DNA of 35,448 nt from Blastococcus sp. KM273128 (GTDB taxonomy: Bacteria; Actinomycetota; Actinomycetes; Mycobacteriales; Geodermatophilaceae): NCBI RefSeq assembly GCF_021698975.1, contig NZ_SSXA01000043.1:1-35448 (forward strand), given 5' to 3'. The position numbers and the translations under genes are program-made. Below, piece by piece: positions 16,007 through 23,498 of this stretch. The notes under the pieces are model-generated. The model did no database searches. It saw only the letters and a program-made list of their open reading frames with translations, and had not been told where the DNA came from. The first letter of the stretch is position 1. Each line of letters begins with the position of its first letter.

Positions 16007-16942
16007 TCAGCGCGCGACCGCCCGCGGGACGCGGTCCCAGTTCTGCGCGAGCAGCCGCCGCCAGCTGTCCAGGTCGTGGTCGGCGGGCTCGGTGGTGGCG
16101 ATGAAGTCCAGCAGCACGTCGCAGAAGCGGTCGGGCTCGTCCAGGTGCGGCCAGTGGCCGGCGTCCTCGAACACCTCGACCCGGGCCGAGGGCACGGTGG
16201 TGCGCACCGTCTCGGCGTGCTGGGCCGGGACGATCGGGTCGCGGCCGCCCCAGATGACCAGCATGGGCACCGAGTCGGCCAGGTACAGCCGGTCGAGCGC
16301 GGTCACGGCCTGCCCCCGGACGTCGACCACGCCGCGCAGCGTGCGCAGGAACGCCCGCCGCGCCTCGGCGTCCTGGAGGGCCAGCAGGGCGTCGACCGCC
16401 TCGGTGAGGTCACCGACCTGGCGGAACCCGGTGGCGCGGCCGAGCGCCTCGACCACCCGCAGGCCGCCGCGCAGCGGGCCCGAGACAGCGGCGAGCGCGC
16501 CCACCACCAGCTCGGCCCCGGGCAGGGTGGCCGCCCGCAGCCCCGCCGAGAGCTCCGGCCCCAGCCCGCCGCTGCCCACCAGCGCCAGGCGCTGGCAGCG
16601 CTCGGGGAACTGGTAGGCGAACTGCAGGGCGATGCCGCCGCCGAGCGAGTGCCCGACCACGGTGGCCCGCTCGACGTCGAGCACCGAGAGCAGGTCGCGC
16701 ATGCCGTTGGCGTAGGCCGCGATGGAGTAGTCGCCCCGCGGCTTGTCCGACTCGCCGTGCCCCAGCAGGTCGGGGGCGATGACGGTGTGCTCCTCGGCGA
16801 GGCGCTCCACCACCCCGGCCCAGGTCTGGCAGTTGTTCCCCATGCCGTGGAGCAGCAGCAGCGGCGGGCCCTCCCCGGCGAGGAGGAAGGCCCGCTTGTG
16901 CCCGTGGACGATCCGCGACCGGCGGACCAGGCGGGGTGCCAC
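16007..16942 (-). CDS. Alpha/beta-fold hydrolase
   Basis: A 311-residue hydrolase of the alpha/beta fold. PPLLLLHGMGNNCQTW is the oxyanion-hole HG region, VVGHSLGGGIAL holds the nucleophilic Ser (G-H-S-L-G), VIWGGRDPIVP holds the acid Asp, and FEDAGHWPHLDEPDRF holds the catalytic His, so the triad is complete. The lid region (about 150-215) is Ala/Leu-rich. The closest pattern is that of meta-cleavage-product or epoxide-type hydrolases; the substrate cannot be told. GTG 16942 was taken because the conserved fold begins soon after; the frame upstream is open but looks non-coding. It is third in a minus-strand run MaoC - LOG - hydrolase - reductase. Confidence 0.85.
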   Translation of the reverse strand: MAPRLVRRSRIVHGHKRAFLLAGEGPPLLLLHGMGNNCQTWAGVVERLAEEHTVIAPDLLGHGESDKPRGDYSIAAYANGMRDLLSVLDVERATVVGHSLGGGIALQFAYQFPERCQRLALVGSGGLGPELSAGLRAATLPGAELVVGALAAVSGPLRGGLRVVEALGRATGFRQVGDLTEAVDALLALQDAEARRAFLRTLRGVVDVRGQAVTALDRLYLADSVPMLVIWGGRDPIVPAQHAETVRTTVPSARVEVFEDAGHWPHLDEPDRFCDVLLDFIATTEPADHDLDSWRRLLAQNWDRVPRAVAR

Positions 16943-16992
16943 GCGCCCAGTGGACCACGGCCCGTGTTGCCCGCGGGTTACGGCTGCCGCGG

Positions 16993-17565
16993 TCAGGCCG
17001 ACGACGGCGCCGTCCACTTCCGCGGCGGGTGCACGTAGCCCTCGACGAACCGGAGCAGGCCCGGGGCGTCGTCCACCACGCCGAGCGCCTCCAGCCGCGC
17101 CGCGTCGAGGTAGCCGTCGTCGACCATGCGGCGCAGCTGGGCCAGCAGCGGCTGCCAGAACCCGTCGACGTCCAGCAGCGCCGCCGGCTTGGCGTGCAGC
17201 CCGAGCATGCCCCAGGTCCAGGCCTCGAAGAGCTCCTCGAGGGTGCCCGCGGCGCCGGGGAGGGCGACGAACGCGTCGGCGAGGTCGGCCATCAGCGCCT
17301 TGCGCTCGTGCATGGTCTGCACGACCTCGAGGCGGGGCAGCCCGGGGTGGGCCAGCTCGTCGTCGACGAGGTGCTGCGGGATCACCCCGACCACCTCGCC
17401 GCCGGCGGCCAGGGCGGCGTCGGCGACGACGCCCATCAGCCCGACGCGGCCGCCGCCGTAGACGATGCCGATGCCGGCCCGCGCGAGCCCGGTGGCGAAG
17501 GCCGCGGCGGCCTCCGCGTGGGCCGGCGGGCCGGCGTGCGACCCGGTGAAGACGGCGACGCGCAT
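16993..17565 (-). CDS. LOG-family protein (TIGR00730 type)
   Basis: A 190-residue Rossmann-like protein of the family that hydrolyses cytokinin riboside 5'-monophosphates and related nucleotides, long misnamed lysine decarboxylase. [10 protein letters not shown] opens the fold. [19 protein letters not shown] is the conserved G-G-G-x-x-G-L-M-G loop, and MHERKALM holds the catalytic-type Arg-Lys. The second signature, normally PGGxGTxxE, reads PGAAGTLEE, with Ala for the second Gly but Thr and Glu kept. ATG 17565 starts 3 bp after the MaoC stop, so the two are in one operon. Confidence 0.88.
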   Translation of the reverse strand: MRVAVFTGSHAGPPAHAEAAAAFATGLARAGIGIVYGGGRVGLMGVVADAALAAGGEVVGVIPQHLVDDELAHPGLPRLEVVQTMHERKALMADLADAFVALPGAAGTLEELFEAWTWGMLGLHAKPAALLDVDGFWQPLLAQLRRMVDDGYLDAARLEALGVVDDAPGLLRFVEGYVHPPRKWTAPSSA

Positions 17566-17568
17566 CCG

Positions 17569-18030
17569 CTACTTGCCGCCGTAGTAGCGGAAGACCGGCT
17601 CGGCGATGCAGACCGGCTTGTCCCCGCCCTCGCGCTCGATCACCGCGCCCAGCGTGACCTGCAGGCCGCCGGTGACCTCCTCGACCGACTTCAGGGTTGC
17701 GGTCAGCCGCACGCGGGAGCCCACCGGCACGGGGGACGGGAAGCGCACCTTGTTCAGCCCGTAGTTCACGCCCATCACCGTGTCGGTCACGGCGAGGACC
17801 TGGGAGGAGAGCGAGGCCAGCAGCGAGAGGGTGAGGTAGCCGTGCGCGATCGGGCCGCCGAAGGGGCTCTCGGCCTTGGCGCGCTCGACGTCGACGTGGA
17901 TCCACTGGTGGTCGCCGGTCGCGTCGGCGAAGAGGTTCACGTGCTCCTGGGTGACCTCGTGCCAGTCGCTGCTGCCGAGCTCGGTGCCGGTCAGCCCCTG
18001 CAGCTCGGCCATGGTCGTCGTGGTGCTCAT
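17569..18030 (-). CDS. MaoC-like (R)-specific enoyl-CoA hydratase
   Basis: A 153-residue hot-dog-fold protein. DHQWIHVDVERAK, then SPFGGPIAHGYLTLSLLASL is the MaoC/PhaJ signature with catalytic Asp and His (D-x-x-x-x-H, in D-H-Q-W-I-H). FPSPVPVGSRVRL is the conserved substrate-groove strand. It probably hydrates enoyl-CoA thioesters. ATG 18030 has GGAGGAG about 9 nt upstream. The gene ends in TAG at 17569-17571. It heads a four-gene minus-strand run and diverges from the NUDIX gene. Confidence 0.88.
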   Translation of the reverse strand: MSTTTTMAELQGLTGTELGSSDWHEVTQEHVNLFADATGDHQWIHVDVERAKAESPFGGPIAHGYLTLSLLASLSSQVLAVTDTVMGVNYGLNKVRFPSPVPVGSRVRLTATLKSVEEVTGGLQVTLGAVIEREGGDKPVCIAEPVFRYYGGK

Positions 18031-18086
18031 CGGGATGCGCTCCTCCGTCGGACGTGGGTGCCTCCAGGCAACGTAGTCCTGGCCGG

Positions 18087-18125
18087 CGTCGCGCTCTGCC
18101 CACCCCGGGTGGGCAGAGGGCGACG
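18087..18125. repeat. Intergenic palindrome, CTCTGCCC...GGGCAGAG type (copy 1)
   Basis: CTCTGCCCACC and GGTGGGCAGAG (18094-18118) form a nearly loopless perfect palindrome, extended outward by CGTCGC/GGCGACG-type pairs. It lies between the divergent MaoC and NUDIX genes. The same 8-base arms with the same 25-base overall length recur at 23431-23455. Confidence 0.65.
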
Positions 18126-18171
18126 TCCCCGGTCCCGGCACGGCGGCGCGGAACCGGGTTCACTGGCCGAC

Positions 18172-18666
18172 GTGCTCACCTCGACCGACGGCTGGACGGC
18201 CTGCGACCAGGGGCACCGCCACTGGGGGCGGGCCGGCGCGGCGGGCCTGCTGATCCACCGCGACGGCCCCGACGGCGTCGAGCTGCTGCTGCAGCACCGG
18301 GCCTGGTGGTCCCACCACGGCGGCACGTGGGGCACCCCCGGCGGCGCGCTGCACGCGGGGGAGGCCCCGGCCGACGGCGCCCTGCGGGAGGTGGCCGAGG
18401 AGCTCGGGCTCACCGCGGCCGACGTCGTCCTGGGCGCGCACTCGGTGGACGACCACGGGGGCTGGGCCTACACGACGGTGCTCGCCCGGCCGGCGCGCCC
18501 GTTCGAGGCGGTGGACCTCCGGCTGGACGGCGAGAGCGACGGTGTGGCGTGGGTGCCGCTGGCGGGGCTGTCCGCGGTGGCGCTGCACCCGGGGCTGGCC
18601 GCCTCGCTGGACCGGCTGCGGCCGCTGCTCGAGGACGGCGCTGCCCGGCCCCCGGCCGCGGGTTAG
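18172..18666 (+). CDS. NUDIX hydrolase
   Basis: A 164-residue protein hydrolysing a nucleoside-diphosphate-linked substrate. The NUDIX box is intact: GALHAGE, seven residues, REVAEELGL, matching GX5EX7REUXEEXGU with the three metal-binding Glu. HRAWWSHHGGTWGTPGGA upstream is the usual approach strand. The start is GTG 18172, seven bases after a weak TTCACT -10-like box, which suggests leaderless translation. The stop TAG lies inside the menB -10 box, so menB follows very tightly (9 bp). Confidence 0.88.
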   Translation: MLTSTDGWTACDQGHRHWGRAGAAGLLIHRDGPDGVELLLQHRAWWSHHGGTWGTPGGALHAGEAPADGALREVAEELGLTAADVVLGAHSVDDHGGWAYTTVLARPARPFEAVDLRLDGESDGVAWVPLAGLSAVALHPGLAASLDRLRPLLEDGAARPPAAG

Positions 18667-18669
18667 GTT
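18664..18669 (+). promoter_or_regulatory. Leaderless-type -10 box of menB
   Basis: TAGGTT, 6 nt before the menB ATG, overlapping the TAG stop of the NUDIX gene. No ribosome-binding site lies between, which supports a leaderless menB transcript in addition to any read-through. Confidence 0.45.
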
Positions 18670-18675
18670 CGGCGC

Positions 18676-19566
18676 ATGAGCGCCCGCGACGACGTCTCCG
18701 AGATCTTCGACAGCTCCGCCTGGGCGCCGGTCGAGGGGTTCGACTTCTCCGACATCACCTACCACCGCGCCGTGGACGCCGGCGTCGTCCGCATCGCCTT
18801 CGACCGCCCCGAGGTGCGCAACGCCTTCCGGCCGCAGACCGTCGACGAGCTGATCACCGCACTGGAGCACGCCCGGCTGTCCACCGACGTCGGCTGCGTC
18901 CTCCTCACCGGCAACGGCCCGAGCCCGAAGGACGGCGGCTGGGCGTTCTGCTCCGGCGGTGACCAGCGGGTGCGGGGCAGGTACGGCTACGAGCACGACA
19001 AGGGGCGCTCGAGCGGCCGGCTGCACGTCCTGGAGGCGCAGCGGCTGATCCGCTTCATGCCCAAGGTGGTCATCTGCGTCGTCCCCGGCTGGGCGGCCGG
19101 CGGCGGGCACAGCCTGCACGTCGTCTCCGACCTCACGCTGGCCAGCGAGGAGCACGCGCGGTTCAAGCAGACCGACGCCGACGTCGGCAGCTTCGACGGC
19201 GGGTTCGGCTCGGCCTACCTGGCACGGCAGGTCGGCCAGAAGTTCGCGCGGGAGATCTTCTTCCTCGGCGAGGAGTACACCGCGGCCGACGCCCACGCGA
19301 TGGGCATGGTCAACCGCGTCGTCCCCCACGCCGAGCTCGAGGCGACCGCCCTGGACTGGGGCCGGAAGATCGTGGCCAAGTCGCCGACCGCCCAGCGGAT
19401 GCTCAAGTACTCGTTCAACCTGATCGACGACGGCCTGGTCGGCCAGCAGCTCTTCGCCGGCGAGACCACCCGGCTGGCCTACATGGCCGAGGAGGCCGTC
19501 GAGGGCCGGGACGCCTTCCTCGAGAAGCGCGACCCCGACTTCACCCGATTCCCCTGGCACGTCTGA
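18676..19566 (+). CDS. menB: 1,4-dihydroxy-2-naphthoyl-CoA synthase
   Basis: A 296-residue crotonase-family enzyme of menaquinone biosynthesis that cyclises o-succinylbenzoyl-CoA. Features specific to MenB are visible: FDRPEVRNAFRPQTVDEL near the start, FCSGGDQRVRG (the MenB form of the oxyanion-hole loop), VVPGWAAGGGHSLHVVSDLTLAS, a DADVGSFDGGFGSAYLARQVGQKFAREIFFLG region, and the typical C-terminal EKRDPDFTRFPWHV. Length fits the actinobacterial family. It feeds the menaquinone pool, the probable electron acceptor of the formate dehydrogenase at the right end. A small gene follows after 14 bp. Confidence 0.96.
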   Translation: MSARDDVSEIFDSSAWAPVEGFDFSDITYHRAVDAGVVRIAFDRPEVRNAFRPQTVDELITALEHARLSTDVGCVLLTGNGPSPKDGGWAFCSGGDQRVRGRYGYEHDKGRSSGRLHVLEAQRLIRFMPKVVICVVPGWAAGGGHSLHVVSDLTLASEEHARFKQTDADVGSFDGGFGSAYLARQVGQKFAREIFFLGEEYTAADAHAMGMVNRVVPHAELEATALDWGRKIVAKSPTAQRMLKYSFNLIDDGLVGQQLFAGETTRLAYMAEEAVEGRDAFLEKRDPDFTRFPWHV

Positions 19567-19580
19567 ACGAGGAGGACCGC

Positions 19581-19913
19581 ATGATCGTCGAGATCGTCAC
19601 GGGTGCCGACGAGCGCCCCGAGGCCCGCGTGGTCGACGTCGAGGACCTGGCCACCCTGCACCTGGCCCTGGGCGTCGTCACCGACGCGGAGGCGGCCGAG
19701 GCGCTGGAGCGCTCGGGCCTGGGCCGGCTGCAGGACGCCGAGACGGCGGTGCTCGACGTGGCCGCGCTGCGGGCCGCCGCCGAGCCGCGGGCGACGGCGC
19801 CGGGCTGGACCTCGCGGTGGGACGAGATGATCGCCGGCGCCCGCGCGCAGGGCTCGCTCTCCGACGACGGCGCCAACCTCCGGGTGCACGTGGAGAGCGC
19901 CGCGGGTGCCTGA
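19581..19913 (+). CDS. Small conserved-looking protein downstream of menB
   Basis: A 110-residue acidic protein, not recognised. It starts with ATG at 19581 behind a clear GAGGAGG site and only 14 bp after the menB stop, so it is co-transcribed. The N-terminal MIVEIVTGADERPEARVVDVEDLATLHLALGVV looks like a small alpha/beta fold; the C-terminus has WTSRWDEMIAGARAQG. There are no Cys clusters, no signal peptide and no membrane segment. The context suggests an accessory role near menaquinone synthesis, but that is only association. Confidence 0.7.
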   Translation: MIVEIVTGADERPEARVVDVEDLATLHLALGVVTDAEAAEALERSGLGRLQDAETAVLDVAALRAAAEPRATAPGWTSRWDEMIAGARAQGSLSDDGANLRVHVESAAGA

Positions 19914-20027
19914 TCGGCCGGGACGCGGCGTCACGGGGCCACTGCGCGGCGAGTTGCCCGTCACGAAGATGATCGAGATCGTTGTGGTCGCCCCGTCCGA
20001 GGCGCAGGATGTGCCGGTGCAGATGAC

Positions 20028-20642
20028 ATGGCGCGTCGGGGTGCGGTCGTGAGCGGGACGCCGGGGCGACCGCTGAGCGCGGAGCTGTCCGAGCAACTGC
20101 TCGCCGTCGCCGTCGACATCCTGGCCGACGAGGGCTGGGGCCGCCTCAACAGCGACCGCATCGCCGCGCGCGCCCGTGCGGGCAAGGCCGGCATCTACCG
20201 GCGGTGGCCCTCCATGTCGGCGCTGGCCCGCGCCGCGGTGAGCCGGTTCGACCTCGTGGTCGTGCCCGAGGACGCCGGCTCGCTGCGCGGCGACCTGCTG
20301 GGCCTGATCACCGACCGCTGGACCCAGCCGCTGGACCGGCAGGAGCGTGCAGTCGCCAGCCTGGTCGGCGCGGCCCGGCACGACGAGGAGCTGCGGGCCG
20401 GGCTCGACGAGGCGCTGGTGCAGCCGTTGGCCGCCGCCGTCCAGACCCTCGGCGAGCGCGCCCAGCAGCGCGGGGAGCCGGTGCGCCTGGAGCGGCTGCG
20501 GCTGCTCGCCTCGGTGCTCGAGGCATTCTGGTGGCAGCGCTACCGGATGGCCGAGCCGCTGACGCCCGACCAGGTCGAGTTCGTCGCCGACGAGGTGCTG
20601 CTGCCGCTGCTGCGGCCGGTCGGCGAGACCGTCGCGGTCTGA
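20028..20642 (+). CDS. TetR-family transcriptional regulator
   Basis: About 204 residues. The helix-turn-helix is recognisable in LLAVAVDILADEGWGRLNSDRIAARARAGKAGIYRRWPSMSALARAAV, where G-K-A-G-I-Y-R-R-W is the recognition helix ending of the TetR_C-type (R-R-W) subgroup. The C-terminal ligand domain is all-helical. The start may be ATG 20028 or GTG 20049; neither has a good ribosome site. The 114-bp gap upstream holds no clear operator. It is followed convergently, 12 bp away, by a second TetR gene on the other strand. Confidence 0.88.
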   Translation: MARRGAVVSGTPGRPLSAELSEQLLAVAVDILADEGWGRLNSDRIAARARAGKAGIYRRWPSMSALARAAVSRFDLVVVPEDAGSLRGDLLGLITDRWTQPLDRQERAVASLVGAARHDEELRAGLDEALVQPLAAAVQTLGERAQQRGEPVRLERLRLLASVLEAFWWQRYRMAEPLTPDQVEFVADEVLLPLLRPVGETVAV

Positions 20643-20654
20643 GCCCGTCCCGGG

Positions 20655-21356
20655 TCAGCAGGCCAGGCGCGCGGGCGGCTGGCCTGCTGCGGCGCGGAGC
20701 CGTCGCAGCAGGTGGTCGGCGCTCTCCGCGAGCCCGTCGAGCACCTGGTCGGTGAGGCGCTGCAGCTCGGCGCCGATCTGCGCCGGGTCCGCACCGGAGG
20801 TGATCGCGGGGCGCTGCCGCAACAGCAGCGCCCGGATCGCCGAGGGCCACGTGGCGGCGGTGAGCGCCGCCGTCGTGCCCGGGTCATCCAGCACGAGGCC
20901 GTCGTGGGCGGGCTGGGTCCAGGCCTCGGCCAGCGCGTCGGCGAGCAGCCGCTCGCACTCGCTGACCAGGTGGCTCTCGTGCGCGCGCAGCGCGTCGGAC
21001 TCCGCGACGAGCCGCACGTGGTGCCGGTGGTCGGGGTCCTGCAGGGCCTCGATGCGCTCGCGGACGAAGGCGCCCAGGTAGCCGATCAGCGCGGACAGCG
21101 GGCACTCGCTGAGCGCCCGGTGGCGGACGGCGTCGGCGGGGCCCTGCACCCACGGGGTGCGGCCGTCGAAGAAGAGCGCCTCCTTCGTGGCGAAGTGGTT
21201 GAACACCGTCTGGACGGCGACGTCGGCCGCGCGGGCGACGTCGGCGATGGTGACCGCGTCGTAGCCGCGCTCGGCGAACAGCTCGTGGGCCACCGCGCGC
21301 ACGTGCGCCCGCGTCTGCGCCTTCTTCCGCGCACGGCGGTCGCTCTGCTCACTCAC
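20655..21356 (-). CDS. TetR-family regulator divergent from the alcohol dehydrogenase
   Basis: A 233-residue TetR protein. The N-terminal DNA-binding part reads KAQTRAHVRAVAHELFAERGYDAVTIADVARAADVAVQTVFNHFATKEALF, a textbook TetR helix-turn-helix with the V-Q-T-V-F-N-H-F recognition helix. The C-terminal domain has a helical ligand pocket of unknown specificity. GTG 21356 sits 6 nt after a TAAGCT -10 box (minus strand), so the mRNA is probably leaderless. It probably controls itself and the divergent dehydrogenase gene. Confidence 0.9.
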   Translation of the reverse strand: MSEQSDRRARKKAQTRAHVRAVAHELFAERGYDAVTIADVARAADVAVQTVFNHFATKEALFFDGRTPWVQGPADAVRHRALSECPLSALIGYLGAFVRERIEALQDPDHRHHVRLVAESDALRAHESHLVSECERLLADALAEAWTQPAHDGLVLDDPGTTAALTAATWPSAIRALLLRQRPAITSGADPAQIGAELQRLTDQVLDGLAESADHLLRRLRAAAGQPPARLAC

Positions 21357-21362
21357 AGTCCC

Positions 21363-21391
21363 AGCTTAGGTACTGAACGTTCTCTCTGCTC
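21363..21391. promoter_or_regulatory. Promoter of the TetR gene with a palindromic operator candidate
   Basis: On the minus strand TAAGCT (21363-21368) lies 6 nt before the GTG. The palindrome GAACGTTC (21375-21382), within a looser inverted repeat GAGA...TACT, lies in the spacer between this -10 and where a -35 would be. That is where an autorepressor would bind. Confidence 0.4.
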
Positions 21392-21519
21392 GGACGACGG
21401 ACCGGGATGTCCGCGGGGGTGCGCGCGGGAGGCGGGAGGCCACCGGGCACGATGGCCGCGGGTGGGCCCGGCCGGAGGTCCCGGGCGCCCGTTCGACGAC
21501 TGCGAGGAGGGGCCGCCCC

Positions 21520-22641
21520 GTGCGGACGAGAGCTGCGGTGCTGCGCGAGGCCGGGACGGAGTACGAGGTCGTCGACCTGGAGGTGCTCGACCCCGGGCCC
21601 GGTGAGGTGCTGGTCGAGATGGCCTACGCCGGCCTCTGCCACTCCGACGAGCACCTGCGGCACGCGAACCCCGGCGGGCGCTACCCGATCGTCGGCGGTC
21701 ACGAGGGCTCCGGCGTGGTGCAGGCCGTCGGCGCCGGCGTGACCGGCGTGGCGCCCGGCGACCACGTCGTCACCAGCTTCCTGCCGGCCTGCGGGCACTG
21801 CCGCTTCTGCGCCTCGGGCCGCTCCAACCTCTGCGACAAGGGCGCGACGATCGCGACCGGCCAGCTGCCGACGGGCACCTTCCCGTACCGCCTCGACGGC
21901 GAGCCGCTGGGCGGGTTCTGCATGATCGGGGCCTTCGCGCGGCACACGCTGCTCAGCCAGTTCTCCTGCGTGAAGATCGACCCCTGGCTGCCGCTGGACA
22001 CCGCCGCGCTGGTCGCCTGCAGCGTGCCCACCGGGTGGGGGTCGGCGGTCTACTCCGGCGGCGTCCGGCCCGGGGACACGGTGGTCGTCGTCGGCCTCGG
22101 CGGGGTGGGCGTGAACGCCGTGCAGGGCGCGGTGCACGCGGGCGCCATGCACGTCATCGGCGTCGACCCGGTGGCGATGAAGCGGGAGTTCGCCGAGTCG
22201 CTGGGCGCCACCCGCACGGTCGCCGACGCGGGGGAGGCGGTGGCCCTGGCCCGCGAGCTCTCCCGCGGGACCGGCGCCGACGTCGTCGTCGTGACGGTGG
22301 GGAAGATGACCGGTGAGGTCTTCAAGGCAGCGTCGGCGTGCCTGGGCAAGGGCGGCACCCTGGTGCTGACCGCGCTCGCCGACCGGCCCGACGAGGGGCG
22401 GGCGACGCTGAACGGGCAGGTCACCACCGTGTTCGAGCACCGCGTGCAGGGCTCGATGTTCGGCTCGTGCAACCCGTTCACCGACATCCCGAGGCTGCTC
22501 CGGCTGCACGAGGAGGGCCGGCTGGAGCTCGGCCGGCTGATCACCCGCCGCTATGCGCTGGACGAGGTGAACCAGGGCTACCGCGACCAGGCCGCCGGGG
22601 AGACCGTGCGGGGGCTGCTGGACCACACCCGCGGCGTTTAG
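21520..22641 (+). CDS. NDMA-dependent (mycofactocin-type) zinc alcohol dehydrogenase
   Basis: A 373-residue medium-chain zinc dehydrogenase. Catalytic-zinc ligands are C40 (GLCHSDEH) and H61-E62 (GGHEGSG), with the third Cys in ALVACSVPTGWGS. The structural zinc site is complete: C91, C94, C97, C105. VVVVGLGGVGVNAVQGA is the NAD-binding Rossmann loop. Sequence features (SFLPACGHCRFC, LGGFCMIGAFARHTLLSQFSCVKI) match the NDMA-dependent group, in which NAD stays bound and mycofactocin is the proposed external electron carrier. GTG 21520 has GAGGAGG about 10 nt upstream. The stop is TAG. It is probably regulated by the divergent TetR. Confidence 0.92.
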   Translation: MRTRAAVLREAGTEYEVVDLEVLDPGPGEVLVEMAYAGLCHSDEHLRHANPGGRYPIVGGHEGSGVVQAVGAGVTGVAPGDHVVTSFLPACGHCRFCASGRSNLCDKGATIATGQLPTGTFPYRLDGEPLGGFCMIGAFARHTLLSQFSCVKIDPWLPLDTAALVACSVPTGWGSAVYSGGVRPGDTVVVVGLGGVGVNAVQGAVHAGAMHVIGVDPVAMKREFAESLGATRTVADAGEAVALARELSRGTGADVVVVTVGKMTGEVFKAASACLGKGGTLVLTALADRPDEGRATLNGQVTTVFEHRVQGSMFGSCNPFTDIPRLLRLHEEGRLELGRLITRRYALDEVNQGYRDQAAGETVRGLLDHTRGV

Positions 22642-22650
22642 TGCACTAAC

Positions 22651-22678
22651 CGCCGCCCGGGGTGGGCACAGGGCGGCG
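22651..22678 (+). terminator. GC-rich hairpin between the dehydrogenase and HAD genes
   Basis: CGCCGCCC (22651-22658) pairs with GGGCGGCG (22671-22678) over a 12-nt loop that contains GGTGGGCACA, reminiscent of the GGTGGGCAGAG palindromes at 18087 and 23423. It may terminate the dehydrogenase transcript. It also covers the space where the next gene's ribosome site would be. Confidence 0.4.
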
Positions 22679-22679
22679 C

Positions 22680-23357
22680 ATGAGTGAGCCCCGCATCGCC
22701 GTCCTCGACGTCGACGGCACCCTCGTCGACACCAACTACCAGCACGCCCTCGCCTGGTACCGGGCCTTCCGGTCGCTGGGCGAGACGTTCCCGGTCTGGC
22801 GCATCCACCGGCTGATCGGCATGGGCGGTGACCGGTTGCCGGCCGAGCTCGGGGGTGACGACGTCGAGGCGCGCATCGGCGAGCAGGCGCGCGACCGCTG
22901 GGTGGAGGAGTTCGACCGGCTCATCGACGAGGTGACGCCCCTGCCCGGGGCCCGCGACCTGCTCAGCGCGTTCGGCGACCGCGGGCACCGGGTGGTGCTG
23001 GCCAGCTCCGGCAAGGCCAAGCACGTCGACCACTTCCTGGACCTGCTGGGCGCCCGGGACCTCGCGGAGGCCTGGACCACCAGCGAGGACGTCGAGTCGA
23101 GCAAGCCGGCGCCGGACCTGCTGCAGGTGGCGCTGCGGAAGCTCGGCGAGCCGGTGGACGCGGCCAGCGTCGTCGTCGGGGACTCGGTGTTCGACGTCGA
23201 GGCGGCGGCGAACGCCGGGATGCCCGCGCTGGTGGTGCGCTCCGGCGGGTTCGGCGACGACGAACTGCGCGGGGCGGGCGCGGTCGACGTCTTCGACACC
23301 CCGGGTGACCTCGCGGCGGCGCTGGACCGGCTGGACCTCTCCGCCCGCCCGGCCTGA
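22680..23357 (+). CDS. HAD-superfamily phosphatase (subfamily IA)
   Basis: A 225-residue hydrolase. Motif I is VLDVDGTLVDTNY (D10 nucleophile, D12 acid/base), motif II is VVLASSGKAK, motif III the Lys in SSKPAPDLL, and motif IV VVGDSVFDVEAAANAGMPALVV. A helical cap lies between motifs I and II, as in beta-phosphoglucomutase or phosphoglycolate-phosphatase-like enzymes. All catalytic residues are present; the substrate is unknown. ATG 22680 is used; no good ribosome site is visible, and a hairpin ends just before it. Confidence 0.9.
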   Translation: MSEPRIAVLDVDGTLVDTNYQHALAWYRAFRSLGETFPVWRIHRLIGMGGDRLPAELGGDDVEARIGEQARDRWVEEFDRLIDEVTPLPGARDLLSAFGDRGHRVVLASSGKAKHVDHFLDLLGARDLAEAWTTSEDVESSKPAPDLLQVALRKLGEPVDAASVVVGDSVFDVEAAANAGMPALVVRSGGFGDDELRGAGAVDVFDTPGDLAAALDRLDLSARPA

Positions 23358-23422
23358 CGCCGGGGGACCACTCGCCGACCCTGACCACCCGCCGCCGCCG
23401 GGGGCAGGTGGGTGGTCGGCGG

Positions 23423-23463
23423 CAGTAGGGCTCTGCCCCGCCGGTGTGGGCAGAGTGCTACTG
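23423..23463. repeat. Intergenic palindrome, CTCTGCCC...GGGCAGAG type (copy 2)
   Basis: CAGTAG (23423-23428) and CTCTGCCC (23431-23438) pair with GGGCAGAG (23448-23455) and CTACTG (23458-23463), with a 2x2 internal mismatch and a 9-nt loop. The core is the same length and has the same arms as the palindrome at 18094-18118. It lies between the convergent HAD and glycerophosphodiesterase genes and could act as a two-way terminator. Confidence 0.65.
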
Positions 23464-23498
23464 GCCCGGGGTGGGGTTGCCGGGTCCGGCGGTGTGCG

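Noticed and set aside
19969..20052. 27-codon frame upstream of the TetR gene that begins like the gene at 19581 (M-I-E-I-V)
   Set aside because: The similarity is limited to a few residues and there is no ribosome site; it is probably chance.
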